A stretch of DNA of 64,000 nucleotides from an uncultured Bacteroides sp. (GTDB taxonomy: Bacteria; Bacteroidota; Bacteroidia; Bacteroidales; Bacteroidaceae), in NCBI GenBank assembly GCA_949294185.1, contig CASFGA010000002.1, positions 62,001 through 126,000 of the forward strand, written 5' to 3'. A program made the translations under genes and the position numbers. Below the pieces are notes generated by a model. That model was not told where the DNA came from and did not search any database. It worked only from the letters and a program-made list of their open reading frames with translations. Positions 9,666-19,001 of the stretch are shown here, piece after piece; the stretch's first letter is position 1, and every line of letters starts with the position of its first letter.

Positions 9666-9673
9666 TAATTTTG
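9666..9673 (+). promoter_or_regulatory. Candidate -7 box upstream of GH31 gene
   Basis: TAATTTTG fits the Bacteroides -7 consensus TAnnTTTG and lies 44 bases before the start codon. No -33 TTTG box is found at the usual distance. Confidence 0.4.
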
Positions 9674-9717
9674 GACGAAAGAAAAAATTGACATGACCAA
9701 ATCTAAAATTATCGACC

Positions 9718-12201
9718 ATGAAGAAACAAAAACTGATCATTCTGGCAGCGCTGGGTTTGTGTATGGCTCCGATGTCGTGGGCACAGACATTCGAAAGAAC
9801 GGCCAACGGAGCAAAATTCCAGACTGCCCAACCAACACTGAACGGTGAAGTGACCTTTTACACCCCTTCCATCGTACGTATTGTGAAATATCCTTCGGCC
9901 GAAATGCCGGAGAAAAAGAGTTATCCGGTCATCAAGACTCCTGAAACGGTAAACATCACTTATGTCAAGAACGGGAATGAAGTGAAAATGACGACCGGTA
10001 ACCTGACCGTAACATTGGATATTGCTACAGGAAAAGTGACTTACCAAGACTTAAAAGGCAATATACTGCTGAAGGAAAAAGAATTGGGAACGAACTTTAT
10101 GCCGCGAAAGGATGTAAAAGAAGACGCCTTTACGGTCAGTCAGTCATTTGTTCTACAGCCGGAAGAAGCTATCTACGGGTTAGGCCAGCGCCAAAGCGGG
10201 GCAATGAACCACCGCAACCAACAGATTCATCTGTCAAACGGCAATACAAACATCTGTATTCCTTATTTCACTTCTGAAAAAGGCTATGGCGTATATTGGG
10301 ATAACCCGGGCATTTCCCAGTTCAGTGACACTCCTTATGAAACTTCCTTCTCTTCACAAGTGGGGCACTGCTCTGACTATTATTTCCTTTATAAAGACGG
10401 AACACAGGATGGGGTTATTGCCTGCCTCCGAAACCTGACCGGAAAAGCCACCATGTTCCCGCTGTGGACAATGGGATACTGGCAATGCCGTGAGCGTTAC
10501 AAGAGTCCGGACGAACTTTGCAGTGTGCTTGACAAATACCGCGAACTGGAAGTCCCGCTCGACGGCATTGTCCAAGACTGGCAATACTGGGGCTGCGACT
10601 CAAACTGGAACGCGATGAAATTTATGAACCCGCGGTATATCAACAAGATGGACGACCCCGCCGCCATGCGGTATCTGCCCAACGGCGAAGATCCGAATGC
10701 AAAATATCCGAACCCCCGCTTCAAGAGTCCGGAAGAGATGATTAAATATGTTCATAAGAACAATGCGCATCTGATGATTTCCGTATGGGCGAGCTTCGGG
10801 CCTTGGACAGACCAGTTCAAGGAACTGGACAAAATGGGAGCTTTGCTGAAGTTTGAGACCTGGCCGCCCAAGTCGGGAGCACATCCTTACGACCCGTTCA
10901 ACAAGGATGCACGCGATCTTTACTGGCGTTACCTCAGCCATCTGCATGATATGGGTATTGATGCCTGGTGGACTGACTCGACCGAGCCCGACCATCTGAA
11001 TCCCAAAGACAGCGATTTCGACCTCATGACAGCCGACGGCTCCTTCCGTTCCGTACACAATGCCTTTCCGTTAGCCACAAACCGAGGCGTATACGAACAT
11101 CAGCGCGCCGTGTCCGACAGCAAACGGGTATTCCAAATGACCCGTTCCGGCTATTTGGGACAGCAACATTACGGTGCTTTAAGCTGGAGCGGCGATGTGG
11201 TTTCCAGTTGGAATGTGCTGCGCCAGCAGATTCCGGCCGGACTGAATTTCACTCTCTGCGGTATCCCGTTCTGGAATACAGACTTGGGAGGATTCTTCGG
11301 ATGGGAATATAACAACGACTGCACCAATATCGCCTATCAGGAACTTCATGCCCGTTGGTTCCAATGGGGCTGCTTTATGCCGCTGATGCGTAATCACTGC
11401 TCTTCTCCGATGCTGAATGAAATCTATTTGTTCGGCAAGGAAGGCGACTGGGCATACGATGTGCAGAAGCGTTTCATCGAGTTACGCTACCGTTTGCTGC
11501 CTTACATCTATAGCTTGAGCGGCGCAGTAGTGCAGGAAGATGGCATGATTATGCGTCCGTTGGTTATGGACTTCGCTTCCGACCGCAAGGCAATCCTGCT
11601 GGATAACGAATACATGTTCGGCAAGAATATCCTTGTTCGCCCGGTAACCGACCCGCTTTACACCAAAAAAGTGGAAGGCAACAAAGGCGTGGCCACCGTA
11701 TCGGATGTAGCCAAGGCCTCATCACCCGTCAAGGTATATCTGCCCAAAGGAACGAAATGGATTGACTTCTGGACGAATGAAACAGTAGAAGGAGGCCGTG
11801 AGATCAATCGCGAATGCCCGATTCACATACTCCCGCTCTATATCAAGGCAGGAAGCATCCTTCCGTTAGGGCCGAAAGTCCAATATTCCGATGAAAAGAA
11901 ATGGGACAATCTTGACATCTGCATCTATCCGGGTGCCGACGGAGAATTTACACTCTACGAAGATGAGTTTGACAACTACAATTATGAAAAGGGCATGTTT
12001 TCCACTATCCGTTTCCAATGGGATGACGAAACCCGCACCCTCACCATCTGCGACCGTAAAGGAGAATATCCGGACATGCTGAAACGACGCAATTTCAGCA
12101 TTACGCTCATGCAGCCGGGCAAGCAATGTGCCGAAACAGTCATTAAAAAGGCAGACAAGAAAGTAAGCTATTCAGGAAAAAAACTGACTGTCAAATTATA
12201 A
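9718..12201 (+). CDS. GH31 family glycoside hydrolase (alpha-xylosidase/alpha-glucosidase type)
   Basis: An 827-residue secreted glycosidase of family GH31. A signal peptide ends near MSWAQ (about residue 22), giving a periplasmic or surface enzyme. The order is an N-terminal galactose-mutarotase-like beta-sandwich, a (beta/alpha)8 catalytic barrel from about 240 to 590, and C-terminal beta domains including a DUF5110-like segment. The likely nucleophile is Asp420 in AWWTDSTEPDH and the likely acid/base is Asp493 in LSWSGDVVSSW. It most resembles the alpha-xylosidase branch used in xyloglucan breakdown, but alpha-glucosidase or another activity cannot be excluded. No SusC/SusD pair is adjacent; the neighbouring gene is a propeller/AraC regulator, which may control it. 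Confidence 0.88.
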   Translation: MKKQKLIILAALGLCMAPMSWAQTFERTANGAKFQTAQPTLNGEVTFYTPSIVRIVKYPSAEMPEKKSYPVIKTPETVNITYVKNGNEVKMTTGNLTVTLDIATGKVTYQDLKGNILLKEKELGTNFMPRKDVKEDAFTVSQSFVLQPEEAIYGLGQRQSGAMNHRNQQIHLSNGNTNICIPYFTSEKGYGVYWDNPGISQFSDTPYETSFSSQVGHCSDYYFLYKDGTQDGVIACLRNLTGKATMFPLWTMGYWQCRERYKSPDELCSVLDKYRELEVPLDGIVQDWQYWGCDSNWNAMKFMNPRYINKMDDPAAMRYLPNGEDPNAKYPNPRFKSPEEMIKYVHKNNAHLMISVWASFGPWTDQFKELDKMGALLKFETWPPKSGAHPYDPFNKDARDLYWRYLSHLHDMGIDAWWTDSTEPDHLNPKDSDFDLMTADGSFRSVHNAFPLATNRGVYEHQRAVSDSKRVFQMTRSGYLGQQHYGALSWSGDVVSSWNVLRQQIPAGLNFTLCGIPFWNTDLGGFFGWEYNNDCTNIAYQELHARWFQWGCFMPLMRNHCSSPMLNEIYLFGKEGDWAYDVQKRFIELRYRLLPYIYSLSGAVVQEDGMIMRPLVMDFASDRKAILLDNEYMFGKNILVRPVTDPLYTKKVEGNKGVATVSDVAKASSPVKVYLPKGTKWIDFWTNETVEGGREINRECPIHILPLYIKAGSILPLGPKVQYSDEKKWDNLDICIYPGADGEFTLYEDEFDNYNYEKGMFSTIRFQWDDETRTLTICDRKGEYPDMLKRRNFSITLMQPGKQCAETVIKKADKKVSYSGKKLTVKL

Positions 12202-12223
12202 ACAACTGTTCTCCGGATATATT

Positions 12224-12263
12224 TCGGGCAGGGACAATAAAAAATCGCCTTGTCCCTGTCCGA
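12224..12263 (+). terminator. Terminator after GH31 gene
   Basis: A 14-bp stem (12224-12237 with 12250-12263, with one G-T pair) lies 22 bases after the stop and is followed by six T bases. Confidence 0.82.
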
Positions 12264-12428
12264 TTTTTTATAAGCCTCTTGCATCTCATCCGGGGAAAAA
12301 GCATCTTTGCCGGTTTCCCAAGGCAGAATTCGTTTTTGTCAATATGAAATGACATTTCAGACAGCAACAAAAAAAGGCATTCAAGGATAAAACACCCCAA
12401 ACACCTTTTTAGATCTATGAGCATCCGG

Positions 12429-12502
12429 TAGCGGGACCCGGGATTGAACCGGGGACCTCATGATTATGAATCATGCGCTCTAACCAGCTGAGCTATCCCG
12501 CC
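12429..12502 (-). tRNA. tRNA-Met (CAT anticodon), copy 1
   Basis: A 74-base cloverleaf on the minus strand has a 7-bp acceptor stem, a D arm containing AGCTCAGCTGGTTAGAGC, an anticodon loop TTCATAA with CAT (plus-strand 12466-12468), and a T arm with GGTTCAATCCC. No 3' CCA is coded. An elongator methionine tRNA is more likely than the initiator because the three G-C pairs of the initiator anticodon stem are missing; a lysidine-modified isoleucine tRNA is less likely but not excluded. The second copy, about 50 bases away, is identical. Confidence 0.93.
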
Positions 12503-12552
12503 GGAAAAACCGCCAGGCGTGGAAGCCACCCAACGGCTTAATCGTTTCTTTG

Positions 12553-12626
12553 TAGCGGGACCCGGGATTGAACCGGGGACCTCATGATTATGAATCATGC
12601 GCTCTAACCAGCTGAGCTATCCCGCC
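12553..12626 (-). tRNA. tRNA-Met (CAT anticodon), copy 2
   Basis: Base-for-base identical to the copy at 12429-12502 over all 74 positions, same strand, 50 bases upstream of it in the direction of transcription. The two are probably processed from one transcript. Confidence 0.93.
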
Positions 12627-12935
12627 ATCTTTCTCGATTGCGGGTGCAAAGGTAAATTAACTTTTTGAATTACGCAACACATACAGGCTTTTTTGCAAAG
12701 TTTTTTATTGGCATATTCTTTCAATCACCGTCCTGCACCAATATTTTCACGATTCCAAAAACAATATTCCCCCTCCTTCCGCCTACACCAATCTGTAAAA
12801 AAAGCAAAGCAAAAAGCAAAACCGCTTGTTAAATTGATAGAACAGTCGAAAAAAAACGAGGATTCTTATATGCTGTAAGCAAAAAAATCTTTTAATTTGC
12901 CGCCATTACATGAAAACACAAAATGAGAAACAACC
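12627..12935. other. Gene-free stretch between tRNA-Met pair and START-like gene
   Basis: An A/T-rich spacer that must hold the tRNA promoter (minus strand) and the promoter of the START-like gene (plus strand). A near -7 box, TTAATTTG at 12891-12898, lies before the START-like gene. An open frame at 12693-12878 shows no recognisable protein features and is taken as chance. Confidence 0.5.
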
Positions 12936-13319
12936 ATGAAGCATAAGATACATATCGAATACCCTCTCAATCCCTCTTCGGGAACCATTATATGGGCGGC
13001 CATCAGCACTCCGGCAGGACTGGAGCGATGGTTCGCCGACGAAGTTTCAAGGAAAGGAAAAATCTTTACCTTCCGGTGGGGAAAAACAGAAACAAGGAAT
13101 GCAGAAGTCATCAACCTGCGCCAGGAATCATTTGTGCGGTTTCGCTGGACAGACGAGAAAGAGCCGCGAGTCTATTTTGAACTGAAGATACATTACAATG
13201 AACTGACTACCGACCATCTGTTGGAAATAACCGATTTTGCCGATGACGGTGAAGAAGATGACGTTCGTAACTTATGGGATTCACAAATAGAAATGTTGCG
13301 CCGCGTGTTTGGCATATAA
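12936..13319 (+). CDS. START/SRPBCC-like domain protein
   Basis: A 127-residue soluble protein of the START-like (SRPBCC, Bet v1) helix-grip fold. The N terminus starts with a beta strand (KIHIEYPLN), then a helix-containing stretch with TPAGLERWFADEV, typical of the AHSA1-related group, a run of strands, and a C-terminal helix with LWDSQIEMLRRVFG. Members bind hydrophobic ligands or act as co-chaperones; no ligand can be assigned. Small proteins of this kind are common next to the LptF/G-type gene in Bacteroidales. It is monocistronic or co-transcribed weakly with the permease that starts 75 bases later; a -7 box in that gap gives the permease its own promoter. Confidence 0.8.
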   Translation: MKHKIHIEYPLNPSSGTIIWAAISTPAGLERWFADEVSRKGKIFTFRWGKTETRNAEVINLRQESFVRFRWTDEKEPRVYFELKIHYNELTTDHLLEITDFADDGEEDDVRNLWDSQIEMLRRVFGI

Positions 13320-13363
13320 TCTAAAAATATACAAAACATGCCGCTCCTCTCCGTTTTTTATGC

Positions 13364-13371
13364 TAATTTTG
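13364..13371 (+). promoter_or_regulatory. Candidate -7 box for LptF/G-type gene
   Basis: TAATTTTG matches TAnnTTTG and lies 23 bases before the ATG at 13395. No -33 box is seen at the standard distance. Confidence 0.45.
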
Positions 13372-13394
13372 CATCCTGATAACCCAAAGAAAGA

Positions 13395-15290
13395 ATGCTA
13401 CGCATAAAAAAGCTTGATATATTTGTTTTGAAGAGTTTCCTCCTGCTCTTCGCCGGAACTTTCTTCATCTGCCTGTTCATTTTCATGATGCAGTTTTTGT
13501 GGAGATACGTAGACGAACTGGTGGGAAAAGGATTGGAAATGAATGTGCTTGCCCAGTTCTTTTTTCTTTCAGCCCTCACACTGATTCCGCTTTCCCTGCC
13601 CCTTTCCATTCTTCTGGCGGCATTAATGACTTTCGGAAACTTCGGCGAACGCTATGAACTGCTCTCCATGAAGGCAGCCGGTATCCCACTGCTGCGCATC
13701 ATGCGTCCGGTCGTATTGTTTTGCGGGCTGTTGGGAATCATCTCCTTTTATTTTCAGAACATCATAGGGCCCAAAGCGCAGAAAGACTTGTGGACTCTGC
13801 TGGTATCCATCAAGCAAGCGTCTCCCGAAGTCGACATTCCGGAAGGAGTATTCTACAGCGACATCGAAGGCTATAACATTTACGTGAAACATAAAGACCG
13901 CGAGACCGGAATGCTCAAGGATGTCCTAATCTATAACTTTTCCGACGGATTTGAGAATGCACGCATCATCTGGGGAGAAGAAGGCGAACTGGAACTGACA
14001 GCGGACAAAAAGCACCTGTATCTACATTTATATAATGGGGAGCAGTTTGAAAATCTCCGTTCCCAGTCTGTGATTTCGCGCAATGTCCCTTACCGTCGCG
14101 AGTCATTCAGGGAAAAGCATACCTTGATTGATTTCAACGCCAACTTTGAGACTGTGGACGGGAGCTTCCTGAACCAACGTTCGGACATAAAGAACATGCG
14201 GGAAATTTCACTGACCATTGATTCGCTTACGACATACGTAGACAGTGTCGGGCGTGCCATGCATAAAAACATGATGCAGACCACTTATAAAACGCCGGTA
14301 TTGAACCGCACTGATTCTGTCAAGATGAAACAATCCGGCATCACCTATATCAATACCGACAGCATATTCAATTCTCTGCCGTCGGGTGACAAGCTGAAGA
14401 CATTGACCACGACAGAACGGCGGATTTCATCCCTGTCTTCAGACTGGAGCATGAAGACTTTCGTGACACGCGATGCTGACAACAGCATTCTCCGCCACCG
14501 TTCCGACTGGCACAAGAAGATAACACTCTCACTGGCCTGCATAATCTTCTTCTTCATCGGCGCTCCATTAGGAGCGATTATCCGCAAGGGAGGGCTCGGC
14601 ATGCCGGTAGTCATATCAGTCTTGATATTTGTTCTCTACTATATCATCGATTCGGGCGCTACGCGTGTAGGGAAAAGCGGAGAGATGAATGTGGCATTGG
14701 GAACCTGGATGAGTACACTCGTCCTGGCTCCACTTGGAGCATTCCTTACCTACAAGTCGAATAAAGATTCGGTAGTGTTCAATATCGATGTCTATGCAAC
14801 CTTTTTCCGTAAGCTGTTCGGCATACGCCAGTCTCGCCATGTATTCAAAAAAGAAGTCATCATTGACAATCCCGACTATGAGAACGATTTAAGACTGCTG
14901 GATGACCTCTGCATAAAATGTGAAGGCTACTCCCGCACGCACAGACTGCTGGGGCCTCCCAATTATTTCCGCATCTTCACAAACAACGAGCACGACGACT
15001 CCATTCTGGAAATCAGCAGGCAAATGGAAAGTATCGTAGAGGATCTGTCGAATTCAAAAGACAATGTGTTGCTTTCATTCCTGAACAACTACCCTTTCCT
15101 CTTTGTTAAAGCCCATAAAAGCCTGTTCGACAACCGTTGGCTGAATATATTGACAGGCATTGTCATTCCCGCCGGCCTGTTGGTATGGCTCAACATCTGG
15201 CGCTACCGCGTAAGACTGGACAAAGACCTGAAGACAATTGTCAAGACCACCCGCAATGTGCAAGAAAGAATAAGAAGCAACAATATATAA
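13395..15290 (+). CDS. LptF/LptG-type lipopolysaccharide export permease with C-terminal extension
   Basis: A 631-residue inner-membrane protein of the YjgP/YjgQ (LptF/LptG) family, which pulls lipopolysaccharide from the inner membrane to the periplasmic bridge together with LptB. Three N-terminal membrane helices lie at about 10-35, 50-80 and 98-122, then a periplasmic domain of about 250 residues, then three more helices at about 375-395, 402-425 and 432-452. Classic members have about 360 residues. This one has a longer periplasmic insert and about 170 extra C-terminal residues, containing a soluble stretch ([20 protein letters not shown]) and a further membrane helix near 592-608. Many Bacteroidetes members are long, so the extension may be lineage-typical. 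The ribBA gene starts 15 bases after the stop. Confidence 0.88.
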   Translation: MLRIKKLDIFVLKSFLLLFAGTFFICLFIFMMQFLWRYVDELVGKGLEMNVLAQFFFLSALTLIPLSLPLSILLAALMTFGNFGERYELLSMKAAGIPLLRIMRPVVLFCGLLGIISFYFQNIIGPKAQKDLWTLLVSIKQASPEVDIPEGVFYSDIEGYNIYVKHKDRETGMLKDVLIYNFSDGFENARIIWGEEGELELTADKKHLYLHLYNGEQFENLRSQSVISRNVPYRRESFREKHTLIDFNANFETVDGSFLNQRSDIKNMREISLTIDSLTTYVDSVGRAMHKNMMQTTYKTPVLNRTDSVKMKQSGITYINTDSIFNSLPSGDKLKTLTTTERRISSLSSDWSMKTFVTRDADNSILRHRSDWHKKITLSLACIIFFFIGAPLGAIIRKGGLGMPVVISVLIFVLYYIIDSGATRVGKSGEMNVALGTWMSTLVLAPLGAFLTYKSNKDSVVFNIDVYATFFRKLFGIRQSRHVFKKEVIIDNPDYENDLRLLDDLCIKCEGYSRTHRLLGPPNYFRIFTNNEHDDSILEISRQMESIVEDLSNSKDNVLLSFLNNYPFLFVKAHKSLFDNRWLNILTGIVIPAGLLVWLNIWRYRVRLDKDLKTIVKTTRNVQERIRSNNI

Positions 15291-15305
15291 TATAACAATA
15301 AAATT

Positions 15306-16520
15306 ATGGAAAAAGTCAAACTGAATACCATTGAAGAAGCTATTGAGGACTTTCGCAAAGGCGAATTTGTAATTATCGTGGACGATGAAGACCGCGAGAA
15401 CGAAGGAGACCTGGTTGTGGCTGCCGAACTGATAACTCCCGAAAAGGTCAATTTCATGCTGAAGCATGCACGGGGAGTGCTTTGTGCCCCCATCACCATT
15501 TCACGTTGCGAAGAGCTTGACCTCCCTCATCAGGTGTCAAACAATACTTCTGTCTTGGGAACTCCGTTTACCGTAACCATAGACAAGTTGGAAGGCTGCA
15601 CCACCGGAGTCTCGGCTGCCGACCGCGCAGCGACTATCCGCGCACTTGCCGACCCGTCTTCCACTCCGGAAACTTTCGGACGCCCCGGACATATCAATCC
15701 GCTGTACGCACAAGAAAAAGGTGTGCTCCGGCGAGCCGGACATACGGAGGCGTGTGTAGACATGGCGCGTCTGGCCGGTCTATATCCGGCAGCCGCATTA
15801 ATGGAAGTGATGAACGAGGACGGAACGATGGCTCGCCTACCTGAACTGAGAAGACTGGCTGATGAATATGGATTCAAGCTTATTTCCATCGCCGACCTGA
15901 TTGCCTACCGGCTGAAGCAGGAATCATTGGTAGAAAAAGGTGTGGAGGTGGACATGCCTACCCAATACGGGCATTTCCGCCTGATTCCGTTCCGGCAGAA
16001 AAGCAACGGACTGGAGCACATGGCTCTGATTAAAGGGTCTTTCGCCGAAGACGAAGCTGTCCTGGTGCGCGTTCATTCCTCATGCGCCACGGGCGACATA
16101 CTTGGTTCGCTGCGCTGCGACTGCGGCGAACAGCTTCACCGGGCCATGCAGCAGGTGGAGAAAGAAGGGAAAGGAGCCATCGTTTATCTGAACCAGGAAG
16201 GACGCGGCATAGGACTGATGGAGAAGATGAAAGCCTACAAGCTGCAAGAGGAAGGCATGGACACGGTGGATGCCAATATCTGCCTGGGACACCAAGCCGA
16301 TGAACGCGACTACGGAGTAGGGGCACAAATCCTGCGGGAAATAGGCATACACAAGATGCGCCTGCTCACCAACAATCCGGTGAAGCGTGTGGGACTGGAG
16401 GCTTACGGGCTTGAAATCGTGGAAAACGTGCCGATAGAGGTCACCCCCAACCCTTACAACGAGCGTTACCTCCATACCAAAAAAGACCGCATGGGGCATA
16501 CTCTGCATTTTAACAAATAA
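15306..16520 (+). CDS. ribBA: Bifunctional riboflavin synthesis protein RibBA
   Basis: A 404-residue bifunctional enzyme. The N-terminal half is 3,4-dihydroxy-2-butanone-4-phosphate synthase ([12 protein letters not shown] near 25-36, and ATIRALADP and the conserved [11 protein letters not shown] near 115-150). The C-terminal half is GTP cyclohydrolase II, with three zinc cysteines in [20 protein letters not shown] (Cys260, Cys271, Cys273 by position) and the stretch [11 protein letters not shown]. The two halves supply the two precursors of the lumazine ring in riboflavin synthesis. The gene lies 15 bases after the LPS-permease gene and 12 before the Bax-inhibitor-like gene. No FMN riboswitch is visible upstream. 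Confidence 0.95.
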   Translation: MEKVKLNTIEEAIEDFRKGEFVIIVDDEDRENEGDLVVAAELITPEKVNFMLKHARGVLCAPITISRCEELDLPHQVSNNTSVLGTPFTVTIDKLEGCTTGVSAADRAATIRALADPSSTPETFGRPGHINPLYAQEKGVLRRAGHTEACVDMARLAGLYPAAALMEVMNEDGTMARLPELRRLADEYGFKLISIADLIAYRLKQESLVEKGVEVDMPTQYGHFRLIPFRQKSNGLEHMALIKGSFAEDEAVLVRVHSSCATGDILGSLRCDCGEQLHRAMQQVEKEGKGAIVYLNQEGRGIGLMEKMKAYKLQEEGMDTVDANICLGHQADERDYGVGAQILREIGIHKMRLLTNNPVKRVGLEAYGLEIVENVPIEVTPNPYNERYLHTKKDRMGHTLHFNK

Positions 16521-16532
16521 TCATAAAGAATT

Positions 16533-17234
16533 ATGGAAACAAAAGATTTAGTAAGAAACTATGCATCGAAGGCCGCACAAACGGCCTTGTTCCGGAATGT
16601 ATACTTATGGATGACACTTGCACTGGTCATTACAGGATTTGTGGCCATGTATGTAGCCAAATCATACGCGCTCATTTCGATGATTGCACAAAACTCTTTC
16701 ATGTTTTGGGGCATCCTAATCGCCGAAGTGGCTCTGGTGATGTATATGTCGGCACGCATCCATCGCATCAGCTTCACCACGGCCACGCTGCTCTTCATCG
16801 CCTATTCGGTGCTGAACGGCGTAACCATGTCCATCCTTTTCATGGTATACACCCTCAGTTCCATCGCCACCACCTTCTTCGTTACAGCAGGTACATTCGG
16901 TGCGATGGCACTGTTCGGCTATGTCACGAAAAAGGATCTGTCGCGGATTGGCAGCATCTGCATCATGGGAGTCATCGGGCTTATCATCGCTTCACTGGTC
17001 AACCTGTTCCTGCACAACTCGATGATGGATCTGGTTATCTCGTATATAGGCGTGCTTTTATTCGTGGGACTGACAGCTTATGACTCACAAAAAATCAAGC
17101 AGATGCTGACGGGAGACGATATTGAAGTCAATGAAACGACTCAGAAGATTGCTTTAATGGGATCATTGACACTGTATCTTGACTTCATCAACCTGTTCAT
17201 TTATCTGTTGCGTATTCTGGGCGACCGGAAATAA
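16533..17234 (+). CDS. Bax inhibitor-1/YccA-like membrane protein
   Basis: A 233-residue integral membrane protein of the Bax-inhibitor-1 (TMBIM/UPF0005) family with seven hydrophobic segments. The family region includes LFIAYSVLNGVTMSILFMVY in the middle and the late stretch LLFVGLTAYDSQKIKQM, whose TAYDSQ is a hallmark, followed by a final helix with LYLDFINLFIYLLRILG. Bacterial members include a pH-sensitive calcium leak channel and a modulator of FtsH proteolysis. The role here is not inferable. It starts 12 bases after ribBA and is followed by a hairpin. Confidence 0.92.
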   Translation: METKDLVRNYASKAAQTALFRNVYLWMTLALVITGFVAMYVAKSYALISMIAQNSFMFWGILIAEVALVMYMSARIHRISFTTATLLFIAYSVLNGVTMSILFMVYTLSSIATTFFVTAGTFGAMALFGYVTKKDLSRIGSICIMGVIGLIIASLVNLFLHNSMMDLVISYIGVLLFVGLTAYDSQKIKQMLTGDDIEVNETTQKIALMGSLTLYLDFINLFIYLLRILGDRK

Positions 17235-17265
17235 TCTGCGGAGAATCATAACAAAGAGAGAACAT

Positions 17266-17297
17266 AACCCGCACGTTGCTGTATGCAACTGCGGGTT
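17266..17297 (+). terminator. Terminator after Bax-inhibitor-like gene
   Basis: An imperfect hairpin with a firm outer stem (17266-17272 with 17291-17297) and further pairing inside, followed by TTTT. It lies about 30 bases after the stop. Confidence 0.7.
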
Positions 17298-17494
17298 TTA
17301 TCATATCCATCCGGATTTTTCATCAGAGCAGCCTGACCAGACGGCCCTTCCGTATGAAAACCGGCTGCGCCTGCCTGACTCCTTTTATCAGACAAACACC
17401 CGACAAGAAGTGACAAAAATCTTAAAACCCTTTCATATCCGGAAGAAAATAGCTTATTTTGCAGAGAAATTACAATTAAAAAACAAGAAATACA

Positions 17495-18688
17495 ATGAAT
17501 CAACTTTCAGACCGTCTTAACAGCCTGTCGCCTTCGGCAACACTGGCCATGTCACAAAAAAGTAGCGAACTTAAAGCACAAGGTGTAGACGTTATCAATA
17601 TGAGCGTTGGTGAACCCGACTTCAATACACCCGACCATATCAAGGAAGCAGCAAAAAAAGCCATCGACGAGAACTACTCGCGTTACTCTCCTGTAGCCGG
17701 ATATCCGGCCCTGCGCAACGCCATCGTTGCCAAGCTGAAAAACGAGAACGGTCTGGAGTATACCGCAGCGCAGATCAGTTGTGCGAACGGCGCCAAGCAG
17801 TCTGTCTGCAATACCATCATGGCTCTCGTCAACAAGGGCGATGAGGTAATCGTCCCCGCCCCCTATTGGGTAAGCTATCCCGAAATGGTAAAGCTGGCGG
17901 AAGGAACTCCCGTCATCGTGCGCGCAGGCATCGAACAGGATTTCAAGATTACTCCGGCGCAGCTTGAAGCGGCCATCACGCCAAACACCCGTGCACTGAT
18001 ACTGTGCTCACCCTCCAACCCGACCGGTTCGGTCTACACAAAGGAGGAACTGAAAGGTCTGGCCGATGTCTTGGCAAAGCATGAGCGCGTGATTGTGATA
18101 GCCGACGAAATATACGAACACATCAACTACATAGGCCGCCACGAGAGCATCGCCCAGTTCACCGAGATAAAAGACCGTGTGGTAATCGTAAACGGCGTGT
18201 CAAAAGCTTATGCCATGACAGGATGGCGCATCGGTTTCATCGCCGCACCGGAATGGATTGTAAAGGGAGTCAACAAACTGCAGGGACAGTATACTTCCGG
18301 CCCGTGCTCCGTATCGCAGAAAGCTGCCGAAGCCGCCTATACAGGCACGCAGACTCCGGTAGAAGAAATGCGCAAGGCCTTTGAACGCCGCCGCGACCTG
18401 ATAGTGAAACTGGCGAAAGACATACCGGGATTCGAAGTCAACACGCCGCAAGGCGCCTTTTATCTCTTCCCCAAATGTGATTCTTTCTTCGGCAAGAAAG
18501 ACGGCGACCGCGTGATAAACAACTCGGATGACCTGGCCATGTATCTGCTCGAAGTCGGCCATGTGGCCTGCGTGGGCGGTACATCCTTCGGCGCGCCCGA
18601 GTGCATCCGCATGAGTTATGCCACCTCAGACGAAAACATCACCGAAGCAATGCGCCGCATCAAAGAGACTTTGGCACGGCTGAAATAA
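17495..18688 (+). CDS. Pyridoxal-phosphate aspartate aminotransferase, class I
   Basis: A 397-residue aminotransferase of fold type I, subclass Ib, like AspB of Bacillus and Thermus. The cofactor lysine is Lys237 in NGVSKAYAMTGWRIGF. Other signatures are SVGEPDFNTPDHI near the start, ILCSPSNPTGSVY (substrate-binding Asn and the PNP-like turn) and IADEIYEHINY with the Asp that holds the ring nitrogen. It most likely converts aspartate and 2-oxoglutarate to oxaloacetate and glutamate; related enzymes also act on prephenate or aromatic acids. The ATG at 17495 begins at the family-typical N terminus. It is expressed alone: a terminator precedes it and another follows it. Confidence 0.92.
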   Translation: MNQLSDRLNSLSPSATLAMSQKSSELKAQGVDVINMSVGEPDFNTPDHIKEAAKKAIDENYSRYSPVAGYPALRNAIVAKLKNENGLEYTAAQISCANGAKQSVCNTIMALVNKGDEVIVPAPYWVSYPEMVKLAEGTPVIVRAGIEQDFKITPAQLEAAITPNTRALILCSPSNPTGSVYTKEELKGLADVLAKHERVIVIADEIYEHINYIGRHESIAQFTEIKDRVVIVNGVSKAYAMTGWRIGFIAAPEWIVKGVNKLQGQYTSGPCSVSQKAAEAAYTGTQTPVEEMRKAFERRRDLIVKLAKDIPGFEVNTPQGAFYLFPKCDSFFGKKDGDRVINNSDDLAMYLLEVGHVACVGGTSFGAPECIRMSYATSDENITEAMRRIKETLARLK

Positions 18689-18706
18689 TTCTTCATAATG
18701 ATTTCC

Positions 18707-18761
18707 GGCACGGACAAGCGTCTTTGCCTGTCGAAACGACAGCAAGGGCATTGTCCGTGCC
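18707..18761 (+). terminator. Terminator after aspartate aminotransferase
   Basis: An 11-bp perfect outer stem (18707-18717 with 18751-18761) is followed at once by six T bases. The loop between contains a secondary small hairpin. Confidence 0.82.
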
Positions 18762-18930
18762 TTTTTTGTTCTACCGAAAAATCACACTTGCCTTCCGCAA
18801 CCGATTTTCATGCCGGTGAAAACCAAATTTCACGGCGATGGCGTTTTTGTTTGCACAGCATGAAACCGTTTTTATGCTTAGACAAAAAAGAAGCATCATA
18901 AAAAGCTAATATCCATATTTTTTTGTCAAA

Positions 18931-18948
18931 ACCACGGGAAGCCGTGGT
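18931..18948. repeat. Small perfect inverted repeat upstream of response regulator
   Basis: ACCACGG (18931-18937), a GAAG loop, then CCGTGGT (18942-18948). It lies 22 bases before a -7 box, a plausible place for a DNA-binding protein or an RNA hairpin. No T run follows, so it is not a classic terminator. Confidence 0.45.
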
Positions 18949-18969
18949 GATTTTGTTATAATCGAAGTG

Positions 18970-18977
18970 TAATTTTG
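18970..18977 (+). promoter_or_regulatory. Candidate -7 box for response regulator gene
   Basis: TAATTTTG fits TAnnTTTG, 24 bases before the ATG at 19002, in an A/T-rich setting. A TTTG at 18952-18955 is present but 14, not 19, bases away. Confidence 0.4.
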
Positions 18978-19001
18978 TTAAAATAATATGTAATTGGACA
19001 C

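Larger units (their letters stand above)
18689..19001. other. Intergenic region between aminotransferase and orphan response regulator
   Basis: This gap holds the aminotransferase terminator (18707-18761), a small perfect inverted repeat (18931-18948) and a -7 box (18970-18977). The last 100 bases are strongly A/T-rich. No coding sequence is seen. Confidence 0.6.

Noticed and set aside
12693..12878. A 61-residue open frame after the tRNA genes
   Set aside because: Basic, low-complexity product with no promoter or relatives known to me; it fills an A/T-rich spacer.
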